From Amphirosellinia nigrospora (Eukaryota > Ascomycota > Sordariomycetes > Xylariales > Xylariaceae), in assembly GCA_004123355.1 (NCBI GenBank), contig SCHM01000003.1, positions 8,141,058-8,205,057 of the forward strand: DNA of 64,000 bases, read 5' to 3'. The notes under the pieces were generated by a model. It was not told the origin of the DNA. It was given only the letters and a program-made list of their open reading frames with translations, and searched no databases. Positions within the stretch are counted from its first letter, which is position 1. Each line of letters starts with the position of its first letter. The position numbers and the translations under genes are program-made. Below, piece after piece: positions 22,888 through 34,636 of this stretch.

Positions 22888-25860
22888 TTGGAGGCCGAGA
22901 GATTAAGCTCTCTCTCTCTTTTTCTTGAAAGCTTCGTTCTATGTTTGTCAAACTATCTCGATGAGTTCACCTTTGTTCATACATTCGTAGTGAACAAGAG
23001 AGAAGGATATGTTACTTATATAGCTGTGCCTAGTAGGTTCATGACTACATTTAGTCCGACTCTCTATTGCACTATTACTGTTTCGAACAACAAGAACTTT
23101 CTGGCATTTATCATGTCAACCTATATTGGCCTCTCTTTGAACTGCGAACTTCGATACCTAGTGAGTTATAAAGGGCTTGTATGCTGAGACCTACGAATAT
23201 GTGTTTTAGTATGTTGTTATTTATAGTGATATGTGAGGAGCAATCCGTCAAGGCTGTGTATACTGTATAAATATTCAAGCTGGAAGCCTTTCTTCAGTTA
23301 TATTAGGGCGTATGATTAACCTACTATATAGTAGGCAATAAACACTCGTAGTTGCGCGAGGCTCTATATCTATCCTCGTGTAGGTTATCTCAGTATACGT
23401 TTCTTCGTCTCTATGTACTGTGCATCGTGACAAGGGGGAAGTTGTGATGAGGAGTCCTCCATGAACTGGTAGAGTTACTGCAAAGTGATAAATTGTAAAG
23501 CTATTGTGGTCAAGTGTTGTTTTTAGTCGAAGTGTTCAATAACTAAAATATGGATTAGTCCGTTGCCTAATAAGAAAAAAAAACGCTTCAAGGTAGTCGG
23601 TTTCACTGTGAAGATAGAAAAGAAATCTAGTTATCGCTTACGAGCTCGCTACTTCGTCCTTATTGATCCTAATACGTTAGCGAAGGACTGAAGCCCTTCC
23701 GAAAACGTGCTGAAGACATATCATATCGTGTTTCAGGTTCGGCATATCTAGGGGTATTGGGACAAATCATTTCGGTAATGTTTTTATTGCTACACTCTCT
23801 AAATCTTGCCTTTCCGAATCAGCTCTTCCATGACGCCTCGCAGCTAGCTGGCACAGGAACGCTGTCCCGTCGTCCAGTTGTGATTCATCTGCATGCTATC
23901 AAAGGAAGAGTGGCACGCCTACAACGCCTTCCGTCGTGTGTTTTGTGTTGAAGAATAGTTTGCTTTTAACGTTAAACACTGCGGAGACCTTATAGACAAT
24001 ATCGTTTCTTCAACCTGACTTAGAGGACCCGGCACTGAAAGGGTTTATGGAAAACTTCATGGCCGTACTTATACTAACTTACACATTCTCTTCAGCCTTA
24101 CAATATTGTAATCATGGCTCAAAGCTTCTAGGCACCCCGGTTATGAAGGGCCATAGCTGTCATATGATATCAGAAGTAGCGGGCACACAGTTGTGCTGTG
24201 GACCACAGATTACATAAGGGCTATTGAAGCTACCTAGATCAGCTCCTAGTTCTCAAGAATTGTTCTAGATATCTGGACTTATTTTTGAATCGCAACACTA
24301 TTGATCCTAACTTTTATGAACAATTTTAGTCGTTGGGATAGAAGCGACTTTTCCCTGTTTTGATGCTCGGGGAAGTTGTCTATCTCGTAAAAAAAAAGCG
24401 AAGTCGCCAGTGGGGCATCGCATGTCTCATGTAAGAGCTGCTCTAATGAGGGGTCTAATGTCAAATATAGACCTGTCAACCGGAGTTTTGTCACACTAGT
24501 CGTAATTGTTGAACGCAGTGGTAATCTGGACATGTGGGAATTGGAGTAAGTGAAATTGACTCGCCAGGCCTCAGCCACATTGCAAGGCCCCGGAGACCCG
24601 TTGGAGCCACTCACATCTCGCAACACGATTGATTAAGTCAGCAACTGCACACAGATTGGGTGCGCACCGATTCAAATATGACCTCGCTCGTGATAATACC
24701 TACGAAGCGCCCAAAATAGCCGATGTCATAACCTGAGCGAGCATATGAGTTGGCCGACTACAAACAAGATTCTATCTTGAATATCACATGAATCCTCCAG
24801 CAATGAGCCTCGGAAATACTAACGTAAGTAGCATGCTACCGGTGGTGTTGTAGATTGGTCGCGTGCCCTCCCGCATGGCGCGATTTACACGCTACGTGAA
24901 GATATTGGGCTCTTAGCTGTACAACATCCTCTAGATAACTGCACACGAGCGGGGACGACGAAAAGATGCCGGCCCTAACTTGACGTCTGCTAGAACGTGA
25001 GGGGCGTCTCCCGTGTTACCTACCCAACATAATTCACATTGATCATCACTCAAGTTCGGTTATCAGTCGGATTGAGAAAGCGAAAAACAGACAATTACTC
25101 TTCAAGCCCGGTTGGTTACTCATCTCTCGCTCCCTCACTTGGCTCAAAAGTCTTGGCACCGGACCGGACCGGTCGGTGATCGGTGAGTGAGGATTTGAAT
25201 TAAGTAGAATGAATAAAACAAGCAACGAGGGAGGTTGGGCACGCACGCACCACCTCGACGGACGGAGCGAAAACGAACCCCATTCTCTATCCCCATTCCC
25301 ATGCTACACTACTACCTCTTAGCCAACCTACCTTACCCACCTCACACGCTAACTAAACCGGCATCACGAACGCCTTCGTGACCCCCAGCCCGCGAAATGC
25401 CCTTCCGGCCAACGGTGAAACGAGAAACCACGACGGCTGGCGCGACCAACGTCCCCAGTGTGGGCCGGGCCTATTGACGTGGTTGACGATGGCTGGGGGA
25501 GAGGTGAAGGTGAAGGGCGTCTCTCGTCCCCACCGAGCCATGACCCTTTGAGCGGTGAGGACCTCGAAGACCCTGGCCCATCGCGACCGCGCGAGAGCCC
25601 AGCCCAATCGGCGCTGCCCCGATCCACAGTCGGGCAGGCGGTTGGCCGCGCTAGATAGGGTACAGTAACGGACGGGGGTTAATTGTACCACAGGCCAGCA
25701 ACAGGCGGTATGGTATGGTTGATGTCTGTGTAGACGACGATTTTTTTCATGTGGGAAGAGTGTGTGTATTATAAGATCGTAAGAACGCCCCTCCCTCCGC
25801 CCCCCTCCACTCCTCTGCCTCTTCTTTTTTTTTCCTTTCCTCCCCTATCCATCCGCGACC
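22888..25860. other. 3-kb gene-poor, AT-rich region
   Basis: No supported gene. From about 25100 the composition changes to GC-rich sequence with an inverted ACCGGACCGGACCGGTCGGT element (25156-25180) and a long pyrimidine tract (25788-25852) that forms the leader of the next gene. Antisense ORFs at 25353-25691 are compositional. Confidence 0.5.
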
Positions 25861-26374
25861 ATGCCTACCATGGCTGGTACACTCGGTCTCAACGCCCACC
25901 ACGGCCTCGGCCTCTGCTGGGACGGCATGTCGTCCTTCTCCTTCGCCGCCCCCGTGGCCTCGTTCCTGCGGGATTGGTTCGCTCTGCAGTATCTCCTGCC
26001 GCTCATCTCGTTCGTCTGTGTCGGACTGGAGGGCTGGTGCTTCTTCGACCTCACGCGCAAGTCGCTGGGTGCGAGATCCGCGCGGGCCATCGCCGACGCG
26101 CGGGACGCCGCGTCCCTGGAGGATTACGACGTCGTCAAGGATTTCCCGAGGGGTGGTTTTGAGCCTTGTAAGTCTGTGCGACGCTCGGCCTCTTCAGGCC
26201 ATCTATCATATATGTCTGTCTGTATATGTGGGCATGGCTAACACGAACTACGTAGCGAACAACCAGCTGTGTGTTCATGGGCTATTGGGTATTAAATTAC
26301 ACTCAAGACATACGGCCTGCCCGTCAAACCCGTACGTATCCGACAATCGCATTGCCCAGTCGCGGGGTTGCTAG
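25861..26374 (+). CDS. small single-TM protein of unknown function, 141 aa
   Basis: Two exons: 25861-26167 and 26256-26374, joined by a GTAAGT...GTAG intron in phase 1; the spliced length (426 nt) is an exact codon multiple. The protein begins MPTMAGTLGLNAHHG, then FAAPVASFLRDWFALQYLLPLISFVCVGLEGWCFFDL, in which about 20 residues form one membrane helix, followed by an acidic/basic tail (RSARAIADARDAASLEDYDVV) and a Ser/Cys-rich end. It sits behind a pyrimidine-rich promoter (25788-25852). No family recognised. Confidence 0.6.
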
Positions 26375-27580
26375 ATTATGAGTACTAATAATAGAATAAT
26401 AGTTGTCGCTAGACAGGGTACCAAGGGCCTAACCATGCCCTGTGGATGTCTGATCATCTCCAAAGGGCGCTTATCACAGACGCGACGAAAGCGCAGGAGG
26501 GAGATGTCTTACATCGCCATATGACAGACGCCATGAGAATAAACCAGCGCATACACCCCATCCATCATCCATCAACGACCGCCAAGAAGAATAAGAAGAT
26601 ACTATGCTCTCTCACCCTTTGATGAGATGTCCCGCAAAGTGAAGTAGGGCGCCTCATCATAGGGTGAGGGAGAAAAGGCAACCAACACTCATTACCATTT
26701 CCTTTGTCTGCATGCACACGTTTCATGCCTGCATGCCATCACGAAGCATATCCACCCATCACGAAGAATGTCTATACACACGATCCATCACGAAGTTTAT
26801 CTATATCTATATCCACGATTCTATTTACGAACATCGACGACACCACACGAAACACCAGACTGCATTGCATTGCATTTGCCGGGAAAGAGGGAAAAAAAGA
26901 AACGACAAAAAGCATCGGCATCGGAGTCAAGGAGTAGGCAGGGGAGACCATTAAGTTCTTGTATTTTTGGGGGGGGCTTTTGGTTGGTCCCCAATCACAC
27001 ACGGAGGATACCAGAATGATTAAGTAATGAAATTGAATTGAAGTTTTACGTATATATTCACAATAAATGCAGAAAAAATATTGCATATCTATCTATTTCA
27101 TGATTGAGAAGTGATTTTATGGGCTCTCGCGATTTGGCTCTGTTCCTGATAATCCTCGGCATCTCGCAGTGCGCCAAGCTGAGATAAGATGAGCACAGTC
27201 AAGACTATCGCCTGGCCAGGCGGCATTAGCCAGGGACTAGATCTTAGCTAAAACCTGACTTAAAGTGGGCTATCATCTCAGACCGTGTGCATTAACGTAA
27301 TGAAGTACTATTTGTTCACGGTTACCATAGGACAAGATAAAGCTCTCCCAATAATCTGATATATCTTGATATCTCGCGCGGGACGCCCTATATGTTTATG
27401 CCATAAAACTTTTGTCTTCCCTCGTTCCATTTTAACGTACAGTAGCTTATCATAATAAGCATGCTGGCGAGTTAAACCATCATAGCTCAGTAAGTTAATA
27501 CTCATATCCTCGCTTCCTGATACTTGCACCAAGCAAACTTAAACGTACAAGGGAGGGTTGTGTCGCACATTCTGAATGTG
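26375..27580. other. intergenic, no gene seen
   Basis: 1.2 kb between the 3' ends of two convergent genes; A/T-rich with ATCACGAAG repeated four times between 26738 and 26796. ORFs there are driven by these repeats. Confidence 0.45.
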
Positions 27581-30227
27581 TTATGATGCGGTGGGCTTAT
27601 TGGTAATGGGAGGAGGGGTAGGGGGAGGCTTGAACAGAGTGACTTCAGGCCATGTTTCCTCGGCGGCTTTCTTGAAGGCCTCTGCCTCGCTGCTTCGCCA
27701 CTGGAAGAGCAATCCGAGGGCCTCAGCCGCCGGTTCCCAATCGTCGGTCTTCAATTTTAGCACGTCAAATAGAGCTTTCTCGCATGTCTTTTGATCTTCT
27801 CCCAACAGCTTCTGAATCTTGACAGCGGAGACTACATGAGCTGCACTATCCTTGTGCTGCTCTAAGAACTTGGCATTATACTTCTTCAGGTCCGTCGAGG
27901 GTGGGATGGCCGTGAATTCGCTTTTTAAAACTTCGGCTACTTTGGCGGGTTGGGATGATAACCTGGAGCTTAGCTCTTGGTGGAAGCGCACGGCTTGCTC
28001 ATGAACAACTGGGTTGGCCGCATCAATGGCAAGCGCGCCGTTCAAGCATCCAAGAGCAAGGAGGTATTTTTCTATTAACATCAGTATGAATGGCTGTAGA
28101 ACAAGAAAAGTAGGGCAGAATTACCTCGTCTGATGTATACCTCGAAACCGGCAACTTGGCCATCAATGTTCTTTGGACTGAATTGGAGAATCGGCAACAG
28201 GAACTTGGTCGCCTCAACTAGAGGTTGATCAGTCGAAGCCAGCTTCAGTCCAATCGGGTCGTCATCCCTCTTGGCGTTGTCCGATGTCGCGGCTTTGGGT
28301 TTATTTGGATCCTGCTTCGCGGCCTGCTCAGCTGCTTCTCGTTCGGCCTTTTGAGCCTCCTTCCTCGCTTTCTTCAGCGCCTTCTTCTTTTCTGCGTCAT
28401 CCTCCGGTGTTCCATTAGTAGAACCGTTCACGGCGTTCGCGGCCAGTTTGCTGTCGTGTATACCCAGGTAGGCTGCGATTGCACCAAGTGCAGCACGAGT
28501 ATAGAATGGATGCTCGCGAAGCTTGTCCTCCCACAGAATCATGTCCACATAGGCGCGAATCTGGCCCTTCCTTAGCGAAAAGCTATGGAAGTCAAATTGA
28601 TCCTCTTGCCAGACTTCAAAAATGTTAAACACAACATGAAATCGTTTCAATGCCAGCCCAATCAGCCCGTTGCGCACGGAAGCCTCGCCATCTTCTGTTA
28701 AATACCATATGCTTTGCATGTCGATGAGGTCAGATAGGGGTCCGCCGGGTGAATCACTTCTCGTGAATAGTCCCATCGTCTTCAGGGCCTTGGCGGTTTC
28801 ATTATTCCGCAACTGGTACTTGGCGGTCTTCGTGTTGATGTATCGATCTTTCAAATCCAGATTTCTAGCCTGATCCATGATTTCTGCCGCCTTGCGAGTA
28901 TTGCCATGATGTTTCCATATCCGGGCTTTAGTCATATGAAATTCGACATTGTCCGGCACCAATTCGAGACCTTTTTCGACAAACTCTAACGCCTTGGTAA
29001 GATCTCGGGATAAATGGTAGTTATAGTGTTGAGCAAGGTAATAAAGGCCGGCCGGTGTGCCTTTTAGCTCTCCTTCAGCAGTGGCCTCGCTTCCGGATTT
29101 GGATTCTCTCTCCTTGACGTACTCGTGGGCTAGAGACTCTAATGTCTCCTTCTTGAAGGTATCAATATAGAGATGTTTCAGATTGGCAAATGTAGATGGC
29201 ACGCCCTTGTCCAGCATCAAGGACAAGTAAGTTTTAGCAGCGTCGCGGAAATCATTGCCTATCGGAACAGTCAGCTCGAATCTGTCCGAAATGAGTACTG
29301 CTTGGTTCCCCAACACTACTCACCCGTGAGGAAGTCGAGGGGCAACCGTTTCGCAGCGTCACAACGGGGATTCTTCCCGGCGAGTTCGTCATATACAGCC
29401 TTGCGAGTTGATGCATCACCCCCATTAAGACCCAAAACTTCGGTCAGTTTGTTGTAATATTCCGGGTGTTCCGAGTTCCTGTCCAAAAGCGCACGGTATG
29501 CCTTAGCAGCCTCATCCTTCTTGCCGAGCTTCGCAAGATAGTCAGCCCTCAGCTCCAACACGGCGAGGCGATCGAGATTGTGCTTGGCAATGGACTCGAG
29601 ATGCTCTAGTGCTCTCTGATAATCGCCTGTTTCCGCGATGATGGAGTTTTTATACATGAGGGCCTCTGAGTTTTCGTAGTCGGTATGAGAGGGAGCGGAT
29701 TTGAGAGACTCTTCGTAGGTGGTGAGGACCTTTTCGGCTTGGGCGAGATCGCCGGCCAGGTGGTGGGCAACGGCGAGGGCGGTCCAATTCTGGCGGAGTT
29801 GTGACTTTGCTTGCAACATAGCTGTCCGGCTCTGGATGTAGCCCTGGTAATCGCGCATCTGTATTTGCAGGAAGGCGAGGTCCCTCTGGATCTGCGGCGA
29901 GCCGGGCTCCAGCTTCAAGGCAAATTTGTAGGCCTTGATGGCCTCCTCGAAGTTCTTCTGGTGGCGATACAGCAAACCATAGACGTGCCAACATATATGC
30001 GACTTCATGTCGGCAGTCAGAGCCTCCTTAGCCAGAGCAAATGCCTCGTCCGTCTTGCCGGTGGAGTTGATGATCAGCGCCTTCATAGCCAGCGTGTCCC
30101 CATGCTTGGGGTGTTTCTTGAGAATCTGCTCGGCCGCCTTCAGCCCGCGCTTGTACTGTTTTTCCTCATAATTGCGAATGACCTGGCGAAAGAGCGAGTT
30201 CTCTTTCGCGCTAAGAGGTTGTGGCAT
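27581..30227 (-). CDS. NAA15: N-terminal acetyltransferase A auxiliary subunit (Naa15/Nat1)
   Basis: Ribosome-anchoring scaffold of the NatA complex, which with catalytic Naa10 acetylates nascent N-termini after Met removal. Three exons: 30227-29324, 29258-28125 and 28071-27581, together exactly 843 codons (842 aa, normal length). It begins MPQPLSAKENSLFRQVIRNYEEKQYKRGLK, the conserved Naa15 start, and continues as TPR repeats (HGDTLAMKALIINSTGKTDE, SHICWHVYGLLYRHQKNFEE, DRLAVLELRADYLAKLGKKD). A Lys/Glu/Ala-rich charged segment (KKKALKKARKEAQKAEREAA) near residue 620 is typical. The C-terminus ends in a proline run (PPPTPPPITN). No frame break. Both introns are short and canonical. Confidence 0.95.
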
Positions 30228-31716
30228 GACTGCAAGCGATCACCGGATGACCGTGGGACTAGAGGACCAAGAGAGACTGAGACTCAGTAGACAATGCCCC
30301 AAACTGTCGCAGAGTAGAGGGGTTGGGCGGTGACGATATCGTGTCCGTCGACGGCTGTCGATATCTTTGCGGTAGGGGAGGGCAGACAATTATCAGAGCG
30401 AGGAACCGAAGGCACTTTATGCACCTAATGGTTAGCTGTGCGCTACACCGATCGCGGAATGAAGACGGCCCGGCGGGAGGGGAGGAGAAGGCCCAATGGA
30501 AGCTCGGGGACGGGGACGGGGACGAGGTGAGGCAATCGGGTGCTGGCTTGCGTAAAGCGTAAAGCGCAAGATGCAAAAAGTAAAGCGCAGCGTCTCTGGA
30601 CACTTGTACAACGAAATAAGTCAGTCTGCAGCAATAGCTTGGCAGGGTTCTAGGTTAGAATGCTGTGATTCACTGTCGTCTGCTGTAATTGGCTGCGAGC
30701 TGCGAAGCTGTTTAACTGGTGGGACGATATATAAGGGTCCGAGGGTTGAGCTCGGACCACCCGCTACCCACTACCTGCTCGTACCTCTGCGTACCTCTCG
30801 CATAAGCGGCCACCTTGCTTGATTACACTACCAGAAGTCTACAAACCGACGCTAGGATACGCTCTCGCTGGCCGAGCAATACAGTCACATATATGGTATT
30901 TTACTTACCTACCTAGAAGAGGGTATTCCATTTTTTGAAAATGCCGTTCCAGCATGATACAGCAATGGTAAGCCTTGTTCAACGGGGGTACCTGGACAAT
31001 GTTAATATTGTTCGTCAGACTATTTCTGTTCTAATATTTTCTAGTTGTACAATGTTGAACCTCGAGCTCGGTTACAATGATATACAATATCATAGACGAG
31101 AAGAAAGAAAGAAAACAGAGAGAAAGAAAGCTACTGACGTTTGTCCTTCCAAAAAGCTTATTCTGAAACACATCATCGTGTGTTGTCTATTCAGCAACCG
31201 TAAAGCTCGGCAATGTAATCTGACTACCATTTAGCTACAACGCTAACGTCGAACGTCTGCCTTTTAGTGTTGGAGTTCTAGACTGTATAATACGCAGCTG
31301 TCTACGCAGCTCCTAGATAGGTAATTTAATAAGGAGTCTGTACATGGGTTAAATAAACATATGGTACGAAGTATATAGTGTATTCCCAAAGGGCGGCGTG
31401 AGCATTTGCGTTCGCAGTCGCATGAGGTACTGCTGGGGAAAGATAAAAACCGTTCAATATCAATTTGAGATCATGCAAGTTTTATGCTTTACAGCACACG
31501 TCGGCCGTCCATCTCACGCTCTAGCTACCTCAATTGCTGCCGATTTACTAGAATATTGCTAATATCTTATGCCCTAGTATAAACTTGTTTATAATACATG
31601 AGGAGCTCATAGTGATGATTGTAGATAAACATACAACTGACACTCCATACCAATACTGTACACATACAGCCGCAAGTTACTGTGGAGGTGCGCTGTTCTG
31701 GACCTCTGCTAGTATA
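30228..31716. other. intergenic with NAA15 promoter
   Basis: GC-rich first 400 bp (NAA15 promoter side, with a GACGGGGACGGGGACG direct repeat near 30511), then a CGATATATAAGGG TATA-like element at 30727-30737 on the plus strand with no credible downstream gene, then AT-rich DNA with an AGAAAGAAAG run (31100-31130). Confidence 0.4.
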
Positions 31717-32363
31717 TCAGGACTTGGGTGTTTCTCTACCCTGGCGCCACTGATTCAAGGCTGCTTCGGCGTCTGGAGAGCTGCTGTCACCACACCTCTC
31801 CTGGACAAGACCCCAAGTTCGAGATCGCACAATTTGCTCGACGCTCCTTTCCTGCCGCAACAGCAATGCCAGTTTCTCGGTCCGAGGCTCCCGTGGGAAG
31901 TATCGGCCAGAGTAGGGATCTAACCTCTCGTTGACGACACGCTCGCGATTCTTCTCCGTCTCCACCGCTCGCAACATGATTTCGGGATCGTCAGGGTCGG
32001 GACTCGTGGCCACGTAGGCACAGTATGTCAGGACATCGGACCTCGCCTGCCAGGAGGGAAACAAGACCTTCTCCTTGAAGGCTTGGCAAGACTGAGGATC
32101 GATTTGTCTGGCGGAGGCTCGGGGGGTCCGGACAGAAGTGGAAGCTGGGTCGAAGCCCGACTTGGCCGGCGTCACAAGAGCATTGAGGTTCTGGGTGATG
32201 GAATCGTCAATGGTTCCCCGAGATATGCGTAAGAAATCTACATTCGCTATGAGCTTGCCTATAGCGGCGACGTCTCGGTTGCGGAGTGCAACACACCTCT
32301 CAGAGCAACGGTCGTGAAGCAAAACTGCGGTGTTAGCTTGGGCGTGGCCGAGGGCGCCGTCAT
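31717..32363 (-). CDS. MIX23: MIX23/Cid2 family mitochondrial intermembrane-space protein
   Basis: Two exons, 32363-32297 and 32237-31717, joined by a GTGTGT...GTAG intron; spliced length is exactly 196 codons. Starts MTAPSATPKLTPQFCFTTVALR then DFLRISRGTIDDSITQNLN, the signature start of the Cid2/CCDC58 family. Cysteines in SCQAFKEKVLF and VLTYCAYV form the paired-Cys helix-loop-helix of this family, and the conserved tail LRQERSVEQIVRSRTWGLVQERC follows. Yeast MIX23 promotes mitochondrial protein import; S. pombe Cid2 was found through caffeine response. Lies head-to-head with RPT5 across 0.7 kb. Confidence 0.88.
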
Positions 32364-33072
32364 GGTATGTCCCGTGTGTTGACCCTTGACATGTGCATGC
32401 GCGGCATCCGTCGGTTCGGGAGCCGATTGTCGCGTCCAGAGTAATCCAGCCAGTGTGACGAAAAGATCTGGTCTATAAGTAGAGTTCAAGGGTGGGGGTT
32501 GTCATTCCCTCGCAGGGCCTCAGTTAATGCGATGCTGAATTCCAAAGTTATTGGAAATTCCCATAGAGATGGTTTGCACGAGAGCTACATGTACCTACCT
32601 AAGAGCTTGATGACGTGAGTACATGCATCAACAGTAGGTAGGTATGTCGAGTACCTGAAAGGTACTGCGATTGTTTGGCTTGTGGTTAGGGAATAACGTA
32701 CAAGATTAGGTATTCACTACCTACAGCCCTAACTCGAAGTAGGTATCTATGTCGTACCCAGGTTACTGCTCAGGTCCACCCTGGAGGTTTGCTTTGGTGC
32801 ACGGTTAGTTTAGTGCCCCGGTTTTTGCATTTGGCCTGATTACGTGCCAGCGCCTGCCTGCCTTAGAGCTCCATCCGGGTCCGATTGAAGCTGTTTCGAT
32901 TGATCATCATCGACGCACAGCTACTTAGTATCTATCAGCACTACCATCGTACCCGGCCTCACACACGCCCGTGACCCATCGCACACGTACGCCGGTCCTA
33001 ACCTCCCTCCATCTCTCGCGCAACAACAATTCTCAGCCTTTACTTCACTCCACAACCACACCCGATTTCGTC
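32364..33072. promoter_or_regulatory. shared divergent promoter region MIX23/RPT5 with ACCTACCT motifs
   Basis: Bidirectional 709-bp spacer. It carries clustered GTACCTACCT / AGGTAGGTA motifs (about 32591-32600, 32635-32645, 32716-32725, 32740-32750) and a CAAC/CACAC-rich leader before the RPT5 ATG. No TATA box near either start, as usual for housekeeping genes. Confidence 0.4.
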
Positions 33073-34636
33073 ATGTCGAGCACCCAACGCATAGACGATC
33101 CGCGCCGCGGGTCCGACGGCGACAAGGACAAGAAGGACGATGGCCAAGGCAATGAGACCAACAAGCCAAACAATGAGGGCGATGCCGAAATGCAGGATGC
33201 CGAACCCGAAGACGAGGAAATCCTAGACGAAGAAATCCTCAGCCTCAGCACACAAGATCTACAGACCCGCAAACGCCTGCTCGAGAACGATGCTAGGATT
33301 ATGAAGAGCGAGTATCAGCGGTTGTCGCACGAGAAGGCCACCATGGCCGAGAAGATCAAGGAGAACGTAGAAAAGATTGCCAACAACCGGTTTGCCTCGC
33401 CCCCACTCTGGCTTCTGCTCTACTGAAACCACCCCGAAGCTAACCCACGACCCTACAGACAATTACCATACCTCGTCGGCAACGTTGTCGAGCTGCTGGA
33501 CCTTGATCCCACGGCTGAATCATCCGAGGAGGGAGCCAACATTGACTTAGATGCCACGCGGGTGGGAAAATCGGCGGTTATTAAGACTTCAACGCGGCAA
33601 ACTATCTTCCTACCGCTAATTGGTCTCGTCGATCCCGAGACTCTGAAGCCTGCAGACCTTATTGGCGTCAATAAAGATTCATATCTCATTCTGGACACCT
33701 TACCAGCTGAATACGACAGTAGGGTGAAAGCAATGGAGGTAGATGAAAAGCCCACCGAGAAATACACCGATGTTGGTGGCTTGGACAAACAGATCGAGGA
33801 ACTGGTTGAGGCCATCGTCTGGCCTATGAAAGAGGCTGAGCGCTTCAAGAAGATCGGCATCAAGGCGCCCAAAGGTTATCACGGCCTCCCCTCGATGGTT
33901 TAATGTAGCACTAATCAGGTTATAGGTGCTCTGATGTACGGGCCTCCAGGTACCGGAAAGACGCTGCTAGCACGAGCCTGCGCGGCTCAGACCGATGCTA
34001 CGTTCCTCAAGCTTGCTGGCCCCCAGCTAGTTCAGATGTTCATCGGAGACGGTGCGAAACTCGTGAGAGACTGCTTTGCCCTGGCCAAGGAAAAGGCCCC
34101 CGCTATTATCTTCATCGACGAGCTCGATGCTGTCGGTACCAAGCGATTTGACAGCGAGAAGAGCGGCGACAGGGAAGTCCAACGAACTATGTTGGAATTG
34201 CTCAACCAACTGGATGGTTTTGCGTCCGATGATCGGATCAAAGTTCTTGCCGCTACAAATCGTGTCGATGTTCTCGATCCTGCCTTGCTGCGTTCCGGCC
34301 GTTTAGATCGAAAAATCGAGTTCCCCCTGCCCAACGAAGAGGCCCGGGCTCAGATTTTGAAGATTCACTCGCGTAAGATGACGGTAGATCCCAATGTAAA
34401 CTGGGGAGAACTGGCGCGCAGTACCGACGAATTTGGTGGTGCCATGCTGAAAGCCGTCTGCGTCGAAGCGGGTATGATTGCGCTGCGGATGGGCAAGAAC
34501 AAGATTAGTCACGAACACTACGTAGATGCCATTGCAGAGGTACAGGCTAAGAAGAAGGAGGTAAGCTCGTCACAATATCCTCACTTCCACGACTCGCAAC
34601 TAACCTCACTCGCAGACGGTCAATTTCTATGCTTAA
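33073..34636 (+). CDS. RPT5: 26S proteasome regulatory ATPase Rpt5
   Basis: AAA+ subunit of the 19S base ring that unfolds ubiquitylated substrates. Four exons: 33073-33389, 33459-33874, 33926-34560, 34616-34636. Acidic N-terminus, then coiled coil [20 protein letters not shown], the OB-fold start [16 protein letters not shown], Walker A GPPGTGKT, Walker [36 protein letters not shown] (sensor and Arg fingers), and the C-terminal VNFYA from the 21-nt last exon, a HbYX-type tail that docks into the 20S alpha ring and opens the gate. Rpt5 rather than Rpt2/3 is inferred from the N-terminal coiled coil and [13 protein letters not shown]. No frame break. One point worth noting is [12 protein letters not shown], where the common family form is [12 protein letters not shown]. 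Confidence 0.95.

Noticed and set aside
25353-25691. Antisense ORFs in the GC-rich promoter of the small TM gene
   Set aside because: Compositional; no splice or start context and no homology recognised.
26664-27019. Overlapping plus-strand ORFs with Tyr/Ile/Ser-rich products
   Set aside because: Created by ATCACGAAG and TATCTATATC repeats; three frames open at once.
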